From contig NZ_JACHNP010000001.1 of NCBI RefSeq assembly GCF_014206815.1, forward strand, positions 1,764,456-1,828,455: DNA of 64,000 nucleotides, given 5' to 3'. This stretch comes from Xanthomonas sp. F10. Lineage in GTDB: Bacteria; Pseudomonadota; Gammaproteobacteria; Xanthomonadales; Xanthomonadaceae. The notes beneath the pieces are model-generated. The model was not told the origin of the DNA and made no database searches. It saw only the letters and a program-made list of their open reading frames with translations. The translations under genes and the position numbers were made by a program. This document shows, piece by piece, positions 55,214 through 63,973 of the stretch. Each line of letters starts with the position of its first letter. Position 1 is the stretch's first letter.

Positions 55214-55437
55214 TGGGCGGCGCACTGGTTCCGATCGGGCAATACCAGGCGCACCGCCGGCTGTGGCGGCGCCTGGTGCAGACCGCGCGCCTGTGCTGCG
55301 GCATCCCCGACTACGACAACTACGTGCGGCACATGCTGGAAAAGCATCCGGACCGGCAGCCGATGGACTACAAGACCTTCTTCCGCGAGCGCCAGGAGGC
55401 GCGGTATGGCGGCAAGAGCGGGTTTCGGTGTTGTTGA
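55213..55437 (+). CDS. ybdD: YbdD/YjiX-family small protein (DUF466)
   Basis: A 74-residue protein of the YbdD/YjiX family, found with CstA-type transporters. It shows [21 protein letters not shown] and a C-terminal [23 protein letters not shown]. It is required for transporter function in E. coli. Its ATG overlaps the cstA stop by one base, indicating coupled translation. Confidence 0.92.
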   Translation: MGGALVPIGQYQAHRRLWRRLVQTARLCCGIPDYDNYVRHMLEKHPDRQPMDYKTFFRERQEARYGGKSGFRCC

Positions 55438-55443
55438 AAGGCC

Positions 55444-55704
55444 GGGATTGGGGAGTCGGGATTGGGGATTGGTGGCGGGCGCCTGAAGGCGCCTGACCAT
55501 TCGACCGGATCACACGGCGGCTCTCGTTCTGAACGCGGCGATGCCCGGCAATGGCATCGCCGCGTCACTGTTGTAGGAGCGGCTTCAGCCGCGACGCATT
55601 ACCGGTAACGCGTCGCGGCTGAAGCCGCTCCTACGGAGAAGCATGCGGATGCCACGCACTCGCGGGGCTACTCCCATTCCCCAATCCCGATTCCCCAATC
55701 CCGG
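55444..55704. repeat. Nested palindrome: GGGATT blocks flanking a REP unit pair
   Basis: Left GGGATTGGGG block at 55444-55472, complementary CCCCAATCCC block at 55676-55704, and between them an inverted REP pair at 55573-55634 (GTAGGAGCGGCTTCAGCC and its complement around an ATTACCGGTAA centre). The same layout recurs at 61595-61850. Confidence 0.85.
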
Positions 55705-55708
55705 CTCT

Positions 55709-56395
55709 TCAGGCCGCCGCGGCGCGCACCAACGCCGCATAGGTCTGCGGCAGCTCGCGCATGTGCTCCATCACCGCAGCCACGCCGAGCTGGCGCAGGG
55801 TCGCGGCGTGCCCGGCGGGAATGTGCGCGGCACCGGTAAAGCCGATCACGGTCATGCCCGCGGCCAGCGCGGCGCTGGCGCCGGTGGCGCTGTCCTCGAT
55901 CACCAGGCAGCGTTCCGGCGCCACCTCCAGCGTGCGTGCCGCCAGCAGGTACACGTCCGGCGCGGGCTTGGGCCGCGCCACCATGTCGGCACTGAAGATG
56001 CGCTCGCCGACGCGCTCGCGCAGGCCCGCGCGCGCCACCGAGGCGACCACGCTCTCGCGCATGCTGTTGGAGGCGACCGCCAGCGGCAGCGGCAACGCCA
56101 GCAAGGCCTCGCGCACGCCATCGATCGGCTGCACTTCCGCGGCGATCAGCGCTTCGGAGCGCGTGCGGATCTCCTGGTACAGGCCCGGCGGCAGGTCCAG
56201 CGCGTACTGCCGCTGCACGCGCTGCACGATCTCCTGCGCGGTGAGGCCGAAGCTGCCGGCCAGAAACTGTTCCAGTTCGACCCGCGGCACATAGGCGCCC
56301 AGTGCGTCGAGCATGACCCGGTCGGCCAGCACTTCGCTGTCGACGAGCACGCCGTCGCAATCGCTGATCAACAGGTCGAAGGGGGTCGCCGTCAT
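55709..56395 (-). CDS. HAD-superfamily sugar-phosphate phosphatase-like protein
   Basis: A 228-residue HAD subfamily IA hydrolase. The nucleophile Asp is in ISDCDGVLVDSEV near residues 10-22, motif II is VASNS, motif III Lys is VARPKPAPD, and motif IV is VIEDSATG. It resembles YieH/beta-phosphoglucomutase-like phosphatases acting on sugar phosphates; substrate not determined. The start at 56395 follows GGAGCG. It stands alone. Confidence 0.88.
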   Translation of the reverse strand: MTATPFDLLISDCDGVLVDSEVLADRVMLDALGAYVPRVELEQFLAGSFGLTAQEIVQRVQRQYALDLPPGLYQEIRTRSEALIAAEVQPIDGVREALLALPLPLAVASNSMRESVVASVARAGLRERVGERIFSADMVARPKPAPDVYLLAARTLEVAPERCLVIEDSATGASAALAAGMTVIGFTGAAHIPAGHAATLRQLGVAAVMEHMRELPQTYAALVRAAAA

Positions 56396-56766
56396 CGCGC
56401 GCTCCTGTGGGGAAACACCCATTATGCCGCTGGCCACATGTCCCTCGCCTGTGCGGCGCTTGCAGCCGCAGCAGCGCGACCGATCCTTGGATGCAGTGGC
56501 GCATGCAACGCACATGCATGCGGCACTGCCCGCACGCCCTGTACGTTCACCCTGCCCGTTCGCCGCCGCGACCACGTCGCAACGGCATCCTGTCCGGCAA
56601 CCGTTGGTTTCTGGTTAAAGCAGCGATCACCCGAGACGACGCCGCCCAAGATCCGCAGACCGCGTCACAAAACTGCCGCGAAACCCCGGCGATCGGCTGC
56701 TAGCATCGGCAACGGCGCCAGGACACGCGCCGTCATCCAGGACCGCGACCAGGAAAGGAGCCTTGC
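56396..56766. other. 371-bp divergent intergenic region
   Basis: Between the HAD gene and the ankyrin gene. It must hold both promoters. I see no repeat or convincing small gene. A strong ribosome site (AGGAAAGGAG) closes it before the ankyrin gene. Confidence 0.55.
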
Positions 56767-57534
56767 ATGCGTACGCCCGTCCCCGCCCTGATCGCACTCG
56801 CGACCTCGCTGTTCTTCTCGGTCAGTTGCGCCGCACAGTCCGGCGCCAAGGAGCATTCCGCCATGTCAGCCTCGCTGCAGGATCATTCGGTCGCGTTCCG
56901 CGACCCCGCACTCGCCGACATCGCCGCCGCCATCGCGCGCGGCGATGTCGCCCGCATCGCCGCCCTGGCGCCCAGCACGGACCTGTCCGCGCACGGCGAC
57001 CAGCACGTCACCCTGCTCGAATGGGCCATCTGGAACGAACAGCCGCGCGCGCTGGCGGCGCTGCTCGACGCCGGTGCCGACCCGTCGCTGCCGGGCATGG
57101 ATCAGGAAACCGTGGTGCACATGGCAGCCATGGCCAAGGATCCGCAGTACCTGCAGATCCTGCTGCAGCACGGCGCCCCGGTCGACCCGGTGAGCGCGCG
57201 CGCGAACTGGACGCCGCTGTTCCGCGCCGTGCAGAGCAAGCGTGATGCGCAGATCGAGATGCTGCTCAAGGCCGGCGCCGATCCGAAGCGGGTCGACGCC
57301 ACCGGCAACTCGCTGCTGCACCTGGCCGCGCAGAGCAGCGCCGGCAATCCCTGGGTGCCCAAGCTGCTGCAGGCCGGGGTCGACCCGAGCCTGCGCAACG
57401 CCCAGGGCAAGACGTTCCAGGCGTACTTCTTCAACACGCCCGAGCGCCTGCTCAACGCCAGCGCGCAACAGACCCGAAACGCCGTGCGCGATTGGCTGAG
57501 CGCCCACGCCATTCCCCTGGAAGCGGCCCGCTGA
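56767..57534 (+). CDS. Exported ankyrin-repeat protein, probable immunity protein
   Basis: A 255-residue protein with a signal peptide (residues 1 to about 23, LIALATSLFFSVSCAAQ; the Cys might be lipidated but the lipobox is weak). The mature part holds about four ankyrin-type repeats, including HVTLLEWAIWNEQPRALAAL, ALLDAGADPSLPG, LLKAGADPKRVDATGNSLLH and LLQAGVDPSLRNAQGKT. It lies 34 bases before the lipase-effector gene in the same direction. Since that enzyme would act on membrane lipids from the periplasm, an exported binding protein encoded beside it fits an immunity protein. The pairing is inference. Confidence 0.8.
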   Translation: MRTPVPALIALATSLFFSVSCAAQSGAKEHSAMSASLQDHSVAFRDPALADIAAAIARGDVARIAALAPSTDLSAHGDQHVTLLEWAIWNEQPRALAALLDAGADPSLPGMDQETVVHMAAMAKDPQYLQILLQHGAPVDPVSARANWTPLFRAVQSKRDAQIEMLLKAGADPKRVDATGNSLLHLAAQSSAGNPWVPKLLQAGVDPSLRNAQGKTFQAYFFNTPERLLNASAQQTRNAVRDWLSAHAIPLEAAR

Positions 57535-57568
57535 TGCGGTCGGTCGCCACACTCGCACGGAGCCGCGC

Positions 57569-58762
57569 ATGAACCAGAGCGATCTTTCCCTGTCTGATCC
57601 GTCCACCGCGTTCTCCGAGTCCGTCCGCGGCCAGCAGCCGCAGGCGGTGGACCGGCAACTGCCGCCGCTGCTGCAGGACCTCTACCACACCGCGGCCGAG
57701 CGCCGCGCCGGCGGCGCCGAGACCTTCGCCGCGCTGCCCGATGGCTGGTCGCGCATGGACGACGCAGCGCTGCAGCGCGCCGGCATCGACCCGAGCCTGC
57801 AGCACGACGCCAAGAGCGGCTTCGATGCCGCGTTCTACCGCAACCCGCAGGGCAACGTGGTGCTGGGGTTCTGCGGCACCGACGAACTGAAGGACTGGAA
57901 GCACAACCTCGGCCAGGGCCTGGGCTTTTCCGACGCGCAATACGCCTCGGCGATCCAGCTCGGCAGCCAGGCCAAGCAGGCCTTCGGCGACAACCTGCTG
58001 ATCTCCGGACACTCGCTGGGCGGCGGCCTGGCCGCGGCCTCGTCGATGGTCAACGACGTGCCCGCGGTGACCTTCAATGCCGCCGGCGTCAACAACAAGA
58101 CCCTGGAGCGCGAAGGCCTGGACGCCGACGCCGCCAAGGCCTATGCCGCCGACGGCCTGATCCGCGGTTATCACGTCAAGAACGAGCTGCTGACCTACCT
58201 GCAGGAGGACAACCTGCTCACCCGCGGCCTGATGCCCGACGCCGCCGGCCGCCAGATCCAGCTGCCGGAACCGGATCCGCTCTCGTTCGGCCAGCGCCTG
58301 ATTCCCGGCATGATGCTCAAGCATCGCCTGGACCTGCACGGCATCGACTCGGTGATGAAGGCCGAGGACCTGGCGCAGCAGCAGGGCCAGGCGCCATCCG
58401 GCACGCTGTCCACCGGCAGTCGCCTGTTCAACGACGCGGTGGTGCAGTTGGACGGGCAACGCGACCGGCTCGGCCTGCACGACGACGCGGCCTTCCTCAA
58501 CACCGCCGCCAGCGTCGCCGCGCGCGCCGGCCAGGACGGCCTGCAGCGCATCGACCAGGTCCTGCCCAGCCGCGATGGCGACCGCCTGTTCGCCGTCCAG
58601 GGACAGCCGGAGAACCCGGCGCACCTGCGCAGCCAGGTACAGACCGCGGCCGCGGCCCACGAGCCGTCGCAGGCCAACGTCGGCCAGCTGCAGCAGCAGA
58701 ATACGCTGCAGGCGCCGCCGCAACAGCAGGAAGAACGGCAGCGCAGCGTGGCGATGCAGTAG
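57569..58762 (+). CDS. Lipase-like effector with XVIPCD-type C-terminus (type IV secretion)
   Basis: A 397-residue protein without a signal peptide. The N-terminal ~265 residues look like an alpha/beta hydrolase lipase: VVLGFCGTDELKDW (strand and oxyanion region), nucleophile Ser149 in GHSLGGG, and possible catalytic His257 (HRLDLHGIDSV). Residues ~285-375 match the pattern of XVIPCD domains (LGLHDDAAFLNTAASVAARA, SRDGDRLFAVQGQPENPAHL), followed by a Gln-rich tail. XVIPCD is the signal recognised by the bacteria-killing type IV secretion system of Xanthomonas and relatives. Predicted: antibacterial phospholipase. No secretion genes are in this window. ATG 57569 follows GGAGC. Confidence 0.85.
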   Translation: MNQSDLSLSDPSTAFSESVRGQQPQAVDRQLPPLLQDLYHTAAERRAGGAETFAALPDGWSRMDDAALQRAGIDPSLQHDAKSGFDAAFYRNPQGNVVLGFCGTDELKDWKHNLGQGLGFSDAQYASAIQLGSQAKQAFGDNLLISGHSLGGGLAAASSMVNDVPAVTFNAAGVNNKTLEREGLDADAAKAYAADGLIRGYHVKNELLTYLQEDNLLTRGLMPDAAGRQIQLPEPDPLSFGQRLIPGMMLKHRLDLHGIDSVMKAEDLAQQQGQAPSGTLSTGSRLFNDAVVQLDGQRDRLGLHDDAAFLNTAASVAARAGQDGLQRIDQVLPSRDGDRLFAVQGQPENPAHLRSQVQTAAAAHEPSQANVGQLQQQNTLQAPPQQQEERQRSVAMQ

Positions 58763-58781
58763 CCGCCAGGTGTCGCAGCGC

Positions 58782-58807
58782 GGCAGGCGTCCTGGGAGAC
58801 GCCTGCC
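58782..58807 (+). terminator. Strong stem-loop after the effector gene
   Basis: Perfect 10-bp stem GGCAGGCGTC/GACGCCTGCC with a 6-base loop, 20 bases after the stop. No T tract follows, so it is a probable but unproven terminator. The remaining gap to 59060 holds nothing recognised. Confidence 0.6.
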
Positions 58808-59060
58808 GACATCCACTACGACGCGCGGTATCGCGATGACGCCGCAGACGTTTCGGCAGCGGCGAACCGCGGCAGGCCTTCGCGCCGCAGGATAGACGCC
58901 GCGAGACGTTCCACTCGATGCGCCACCTTGCGACGCGTCGTGCTCCTGAGCACGACGGCCGGCATCTGGCCGCATCGAGAGCATCGCCGCCCTCGCCTGA
59001 CCGCGCAGTCGATGCAATCGCCCATGTCAGCGTTGCCCGAGCGCAGGCCCGCGACGGATC

Positions 59061-59717
59061 TCACGCGGCTGGGCCGGGGCGTCCATCGTCAGAACGCGCT
59101 TCGTGCAGGTCGCACAGATCGCGCTCGATCTCGGCCAGGCGCCGATGCTGCGCCGAGCGCTCGAACCATGCCGGCCAGCGCAGCGATGCCGCGACCAGGA
59201 CGACCGAGACCGCCAGCCCGGCCAGCAGGTTCGCCAGCACCACCGCCGGCCGCAGCGCCCACAGATCCACGCCCGCGGCGTACAGCAGCAGGCCCAGCGC
59301 CGGCACCCACATCACGCCGCCGCACGCGAACAGCACGCGATCGCTGCGCAGCCGCGCGCGGCGCGCGCGCACGATCGCCTGCTGGCTGTCGGCGATCGGA
59401 CCGGCGTAGTCGATCGCGCCGATGCGCCGCAACTGCACCGCTGCGGTCGCCAGCAACGCCAGGCCGTAGCCATGCAAGGCAAGGCCGTAGGCGACCAGAT
59501 GCCAAGTCCCCCAGTGCTCGGTCCAGGCCGCCCCGCCCCACAGGCTGAACAGCAGGCCGATCGCCAACTGCAGCAGTTGCGCGCCTGCCAGCAGGCGCAC
59601 GCGCCGGCCGATGCCGTGCAGCCCGCGTGCGCGCTGCAGCGCATCGCGCTGCGCCGCCTGCCGTTCCATCTGCCGGCCGTAGTCGATCCAGGCCGCCTTG
59701 AGTTCATCGAGTTCCAT
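59061..59717 (-). CDS. Membrane protein co-transcribed with an ECF sigma factor
   Basis: A 218-residue protein with a cytoplasmic N-terminus (MELDELKAAWIDYGRQMERQ), about four membrane helices (residues ~40-165), and a basic C-terminus (RSAQHRRLAEIERDL). Translation follows the sigma gene by 10 bases with GAGGAG ahead of its ATG. The position suggests an anti-sigma factor or regulator of the sigma factor, but no zinc-binding anti-sigma motif is seen, so the role is inferred only from context. Confidence 0.75.
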   Translation of the reverse strand: MELDELKAAWIDYGRQMERQAAQRDALQRARGLHGIGRRVRLLAGAQLLQLAIGLLFSLWGGAAWTEHWGTWHLVAYGLALHGYGLALLATAAVQLRRIGAIDYAGPIADSQQAIVRARRARLRSDRVLFACGGVMWVPALGLLLYAAGVDLWALRPAVVLANLLAGLAVSVVLVAASLRWPAWFERSAQHRRLAEIERDLCDLHEARSDDGRPGPAA

Positions 59718-59727
59718 TGCCGTCTCC

Positions 59728-60225
59728 TCAGTGACCGCCGGTGGTGCGGCGCAGTTGATCCTTGATGCGGCCCAGGCGGGTCGCCACGTTGCCCTCGCTC
59801 GTGCCCAGCACCTCGGCGCATTCGCGTTGGCTGCAGCCGTCCAACTGCAGCAACAACAGCGCGCGATTGACGGGCGACAGCAGGCGGATCGCCTGCTGCA
59901 GCAGCGCCACGCGCTGACGCGCCTCGATATCGACGTCCTGGGCACCCATCGCGTCCGGCACGTCCTCGGCCGCCACCTCGCGGTCGCGGTGGCGGCTGCG
60001 CCGCTGGTGCGAGATCGCCACGTTCAGCGCGACGCGGTACATCCAGGTGGAAAACGGCCGCGCCGGATCGTAGGACGGCCAGGCGCGCCACAGCGCGGCC
60101 GCGATCTCCTGGGCCAGATCCTCGCGGTCGTGGTAGCCCAGGCCATAGCTGGCGGCGATCTTGTAGACGATGCCGCGGTGCGTGCGCAGCAGGTCGGTGA
60201 AGTCGGAGGCGGCGCGGGGCGACAT
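59728..60225 (-). CDS. ECF-type RNA polymerase sigma factor
   Basis: A 165-residue extracytoplasmic-function sigma factor. Region 2 has REDLAQEIAAALWRAWPSYD and FSTWMYRVALNVAISHQRR; region 4 has LLLLQLDGCSQRECAEVLGTSEGNVATRLGRIK, the DNA-binding helix-turn-helix. It lacks the extra C-terminal domains seen in some classes. Its partner downstream is a membrane protein. It should drive a small regulon; target promoters are unknown. Confidence 0.92.
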   Translation of the reverse strand: MSPRAASDFTDLLRTHRGIVYKIAASYGLGYHDREDLAQEIAAALWRAWPSYDPARPFSTWMYRVALNVAISHQRRSRHRDREVAAEDVPDAMGAQDVDIEARQRVALLQQAIRLLSPVNRALLLLQLDGCSQRECAEVLGTSEGNVATRLGRIKDQLRRTTGGH

Positions 60226-60336
60226 GGCGGTCCCGTTGGAGAGGTCGTTGAGGTGATACGCACCAGCGGGTAAAACCTCACACCGGCCGCAGTTGCCGCC
60301 GCAGCAAGCGGCGGCCGACCGTCACGCAGCCGCGGC

Positions 60337-61581
60337 TCAGCCGGCGCCGGCCATCGCGCGCAGCACGATGCCCACCACATAGGCCAGATAGGTGCCGGTG
60401 GCGTAGCCCATCGTGCCCAGCAGCACGCCGACCGGCGCCAGCGCCGGATGGAACGCGGCGGCTACCACCGGGGCCGAGGCCGGGCCGCCGACATTGCTCT
60501 GCGAGCCGATCGCGAAATAGAAGAACGGCACCCGCAGCAGCTTGCCCAGCGCCAGCAGCAGCAGGACGTGCACGACCAGCCAGATCAGGCCGAGCGCGAA
60601 GATCCAGGGGCGATCGAACAGCGCCAGCAGGTCCATCTGCATGCCGATGCAGGCGATCAGGAAGTACAGCAGCAGCGTGCCGATGCGCGAGGCGCCGGCG
60701 CCCTCAAGGGTGCGTGCGCGGGTGAAGCTGAGCAGCAGGCCGAAGGTGGTCGCCAGCACCACCACCCACACGAACGGCGAGCCGAGGCTGAACTGCTTGG
60801 CCCAGCTGACGTTGGCGTCGAACCACGCCGCCGCCGGCGTGGCGATCGCATGCGCCAGGCCGACCGCGCCGAAGGCGACGCCGACGATCAGCATCAGGTC
60901 GGTGAGGCTGGCCACGCGTTCGTGCTGGGCCTGGAACTGGGCGATGCGCCGCTTGAGCTCGTCGATGCCGCGGGTATCGGCGCCCGTGCGCGCGTCGATG
61001 GCCGGCGCACGCTGCGCCAGAAAGATCAGCAGCGCCATCCACACGTAGCCGACGCCGACGTCGACCACCGCGAATTGGCCGAAGGTGGTGGCATCGACCT
61101 GGAACACTTCGCGCATCGCCAGCATGTTGGCGCCACCACCGATCCAGCTGCCGGCCAGCGCCGCCATGCCGGCCCAGGTGTCGCCGGCGACGGTGACCGG
61201 GTGCAGCCACTTCATGATCTGGAACGCCGCCACCGCGCCGAGCATGATGCTGAAGGACGCGCCCAGGTACATCGCCACCAGCTTGGGCCCCAGCCGCAGG
61301 ATGCCTTTGAGGTCGACGGTGAGGGTGAGCAGCACCAGCGCCGCCGGCAGCAGCACGTCGCGCGCGACCGGGTTGTAGAGCGAATTGTGCTGGCCGTCGA
61401 TCAACCCGACGGTGTTGTAGATGCCCGGAATCAGGTAGCACAGCAGCAGCGCCGGCACGATGCCGTAGAAGCGCTTCCAGAATCCCGACGGCCGCGCCGC
61501 AGTCCAGAACACCGCGCCCAGCGTGGCGGCGATCAGGCCGAAGATGACGATGTCGTTGGTGATCAGGGGCGTCGAGGGCAT
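60337..61581 (-). CDS. DUF819-family membrane transporter
   Basis: A 414-residue protein with about 10-12 membrane helices, a DUF819/YjcL family member. Motifs include GSWIGGGANMLAMREVFQVD, FGQFAVVDVGVGYVWMALL and SQSNVGGPASAPVVAAAF. Substrate unknown. The long cytoplasmic loop RTGADTRGIDELKRRIAQFQAQHER is notable. The start at 61581 gives MPSTPLITND; a longer in-frame extension crosses repeats. Confidence 0.88.
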   Translation of the reverse strand: MPSTPLITNDIVIFGLIAATLGAVFWTAARPSGFWKRFYGIVPALLLCYLIPGIYNTVGLIDGQHNSLYNPVARDVLLPAALVLLTLTVDLKGILRLGPKLVAMYLGASFSIMLGAVAAFQIMKWLHPVTVAGDTWAGMAALAGSWIGGGANMLAMREVFQVDATTFGQFAVVDVGVGYVWMALLIFLAQRAPAIDARTGADTRGIDELKRRIAQFQAQHERVASLTDLMLIVGVAFGAVGLAHAIATPAAAWFDANVSWAKQFSLGSPFVWVVVLATTFGLLLSFTRARTLEGAGASRIGTLLLYFLIACIGMQMDLLALFDRPWIFALGLIWLVVHVLLLLALGKLLRVPFFYFAIGSQSNVGGPASAPVVAAAFHPALAPVGVLLGTMGYATGTYLAYVVGIVLRAMAGAG

Positions 61582-61594
61582 CAGGCTGTGGGGC

Positions 61595-61850
61595 GGGGAT
61601 TGGGGATTGGGGATTGGGGATTGGCGGCTGGCGGTGAAACAAGGATCGAAAAAAGCAGCAAATGCGCGCGAGTTCGCAAGGTGGACGCGCTGCAAGCACC
61701 CTGTTTTTGTGGAAGGGGCTTCAGCCCCGACGCTTTAGCGGTAAGGCGTCGGGGCTGAAGCTCCTCCTACAAGGGCGCTCGGATTACCGGGATCGCGGGA
61801 AAATCCCGAATCCCGAATCCCGAATCCCGAATCCCCAATCTCCAATCCCG
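61595..61850. repeat. Second nested palindrome before the S9 peptidase gene
   Basis: GGGGATTGGGG units at 61595-61624, complementary CCCGAATCCC units at 61803-61850, and in between an inverted repeat pair at 61709-61770 of a variant unit (GTGGAAGGGGCTTCAGCC, GCGTCGGGGCTGAAGC). Same layout as 55444-55704 but with a different central palindrome. It fills the 322-bp gap between DUF819 and peptidase genes. Confidence 0.85.
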
Positions 61851-61903
61851 GGACCTGGGCCATGACCCAGGATGGGGCCCGGAAACCCGAGCCCCAGGTC
61901 CCC

Positions 61904-63973
61904 TCACTGCCCGATATGCTGCTTCAGCCAGCCGTTGACCGTGTCGTGCCACATGAGGCTGTTCTGCGGCTTCAGCACCCAGTGGTTCTCGTCCGGGAAG
62001 TACAGGAACTTGGACTCGATGCCCTTGCGCTGCAGCGCGCCGAACGCAGCCAGGCCCTGCTCCATCGGGATGCGGAAATCCTGCTGGCCATGGATCACCA
62101 GCATCGGCACCTTCCACTTGTCCACGTGCAGGATCGGGTTGAACTTCTCGTAGCCGGCCGGGTTCTGCCACGGCGTGCCGCCGTTCTCCCACTCGCTGAA
62201 CCACAGTTCCTCGGTGGCGTAGCCCATCATGCGGTTGTCGAACACGCCGTCGTGGTCGACCAGGCACTTCCACGGCTGGTTCCAGTTGCCGGCCATCCAG
62301 TACACCATGTAGCCGCCGTAGCTGGCGCCCAGCGCACAGGCCTTGTCGCCGTTGAGGAAGCCGTACTGCTTCTGCGCCGCGGCCCAGCCCTTCTGCAGGT
62401 CTTCCAGCGGGCGGTCGCCCCAGTGCTGGCTGATCGCATCGGTGAAGGCCTGACCGTAGCCGGTGGAACCGTGGAAATCGATCATCACCACCGCGTAGCC
62501 CTGCCCCGCGTAGGTCTGCGGGTTCCAGCGGTAGCTCCAGCCATTGCCGAAGCTGCCCTGCGGGCCGCCGTGGATCAGGAACGCGACCGGGTACGTCTTG
62601 CCTTCCTGGTAGTTGTACGGCTTGACCACGTAGCCGTGCACGGTGTCGTTGTTCCAGCCCTTGAACGAGAACTGCGCGTAGTCGCCGAACTTCACGTCCG
62701 GCAGCATCTCGCCGGCGCTGGGGGTGATGGCGCGCGGGTGCTGGCCGTCGGCATCGGCGACCATGATCTGGTCGCCGCTCTTGAGGCTGTTGCGGGTGAA
62801 GGCCAGGGTGTTGCCGGCCAGCACCGGCGCGCCGACGCTGCCGTCGGCCGCCACCGTGCGGACCTTGCCGCTGGCCACGTCGACCGCGAACAGCGGATGC
62901 TGGCCCATGTCGTCGGCGGTGGTATAGACGGTCTTGCCGTCGGCCGAGAGCACGATGTCGCCGGCGGAACGGTCCCACTGCGGGGCGATCTCGCGGCTCT
63001 TGCCGCTGGCCACGTCCATCGCCATCAGGCCGAAGCGGTCGGCCTCGAAGCCGGGGCGCTTCATCGCGCGGTAGAACAGCGTCTTGCCGTCGGCGGAGAA
63101 CACCGGGCCGGCATCCCACGCCGGGTTGGCCGCGGTCAGGTTGAGCGGCGCGGCCTTGCCGGCGGCGTCCAGCCGGTACAGGTCGAAGTTGGTCGACCAC
63201 GGCTCCTCGCGGCCGGCCACGCGCACGCTGGCGACCAGCGACTGCCCGTCCGGCGCCCAGGTGTAGTCCTCGCTGCCGCCGAACGGCTTGGAGGGGATGT
63301 CGCCGGCCAGGGTCACGCTGACCGCCGAGGCGCCGGCGACCGGCTTGGCCTTGGCGCCGGCCGGCAGCGGCGCGACGAACAGGCTGTTGCGACGGCCGTC
63401 GTTCCAGGTGTCCCAGTGGCGCACGAACAACTGGTCGAACACCACGCCGGTGGCCTTGGACTGCTTCTTGGCGTCCAGGCGCTTCTGCGTGCAGGCCAGG
63501 TCCGAGCCGCAGTCCTGGAACACGCCGGCGCTGAAGGCCACGCGGTCGCCCTGCGGGGCGATGCGGTAGCTGTCCACGTCCAGCGCGAAATCGGTGAGCT
63601 GGCGCGGCGCGCCGCCGGCCAGCGGCAACGCGTACAGCTGCTGGCGGCCGGACTTGGCGCTGAGGAAGTACACGGTCTTGCCGTCGGCCGACAGCTCCGG
63701 CGAGTTGACGTTCCAGCCGTCCGGGGTCAGCCGCTTGGGCGGCGCCGCATCGCGGGTGCGCAGGTCGCGCAGCCACAGGCTGGTGCTGGACTTCTCCAGC
63801 GCCTTGTCCATCTGCCGCTTGGCGAAGATCACCGTGCCGCCGTCGGGCGTCAGCAGCGGCGAGGACACCCGGTCCAGCGCGACCATGTCGCGGACATCGA
63901 AACCGCGGGTGGCGGCCAGCGCGGGCAGCGCGGTCAGCAGGGCCAGGGGCAGCAAGGCGTAGCGCAGGGTCAT
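61904..63973 (-). CDS. Exported S9-family prolyl oligopeptidase/dipeptidyl peptidase
   Basis: A 689-residue secreted serine peptidase. A signal peptide (residues 1-20, ending PALAA) is followed by a beta-propeller made of WD40-like/Tol-PAL repeats (SPELSADGKTVYFLS, GPVFSADGKTLFYRA, DIVLSADGKTVYTTA) and a C-terminal alpha/beta hydrolase. The triad is Ser551 (GASYGGYM), Asp632 (HGQQDFRIP) and His664 (DENHWV). It likely cleaves short or proline-containing peptides in the periplasm. ATG 63973 follows GGAGA. The window ends 27 bases upstream. Confidence 0.93.
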   Translation of the reverse strand: MTLRYALLPLALLTALPALAATRGFDVRDMVALDRVSSPLLTPDGGTVIFAKRQMDKALEKSSTSLWLRDLRTRDAAPPKRLTPDGWNVNSPELSADGKTVYFLSAKSGRQQLYALPLAGGAPRQLTDFALDVDSYRIAPQGDRVAFSAGVFQDCGSDLACTQKRLDAKKQSKATGVVFDQLFVRHWDTWNDGRRNSLFVAPLPAGAKAKPVAGASAVSVTLAGDIPSKPFGGSEDYTWAPDGQSLVASVRVAGREEPWSTNFDLYRLDAAGKAAPLNLTAANPAWDAGPVFSADGKTLFYRAMKRPGFEADRFGLMAMDVASGKSREIAPQWDRSAGDIVLSADGKTVYTTADDMGQHPLFAVDVASGKVRTVAADGSVGAPVLAGNTLAFTRNSLKSGDQIMVADADGQHPRAITPSAGEMLPDVKFGDYAQFSFKGWNNDTVHGYVVKPYNYQEGKTYPVAFLIHGGPQGSFGNGWSYRWNPQTYAGQGYAVVMIDFHGSTGYGQAFTDAISQHWGDRPLEDLQKGWAAAQKQYGFLNGDKACALGASYGGYMVYWMAGNWNQPWKCLVDHDGVFDNRMMGYATEELWFSEWENGGTPWQNPAGYEKFNPILHVDKWKVPMLVIHGQQDFRIPMEQGLAAFGALQRKGIESKFLYFPDENHWVLKPQNSLMWHDTVNGWLKQHIGQ

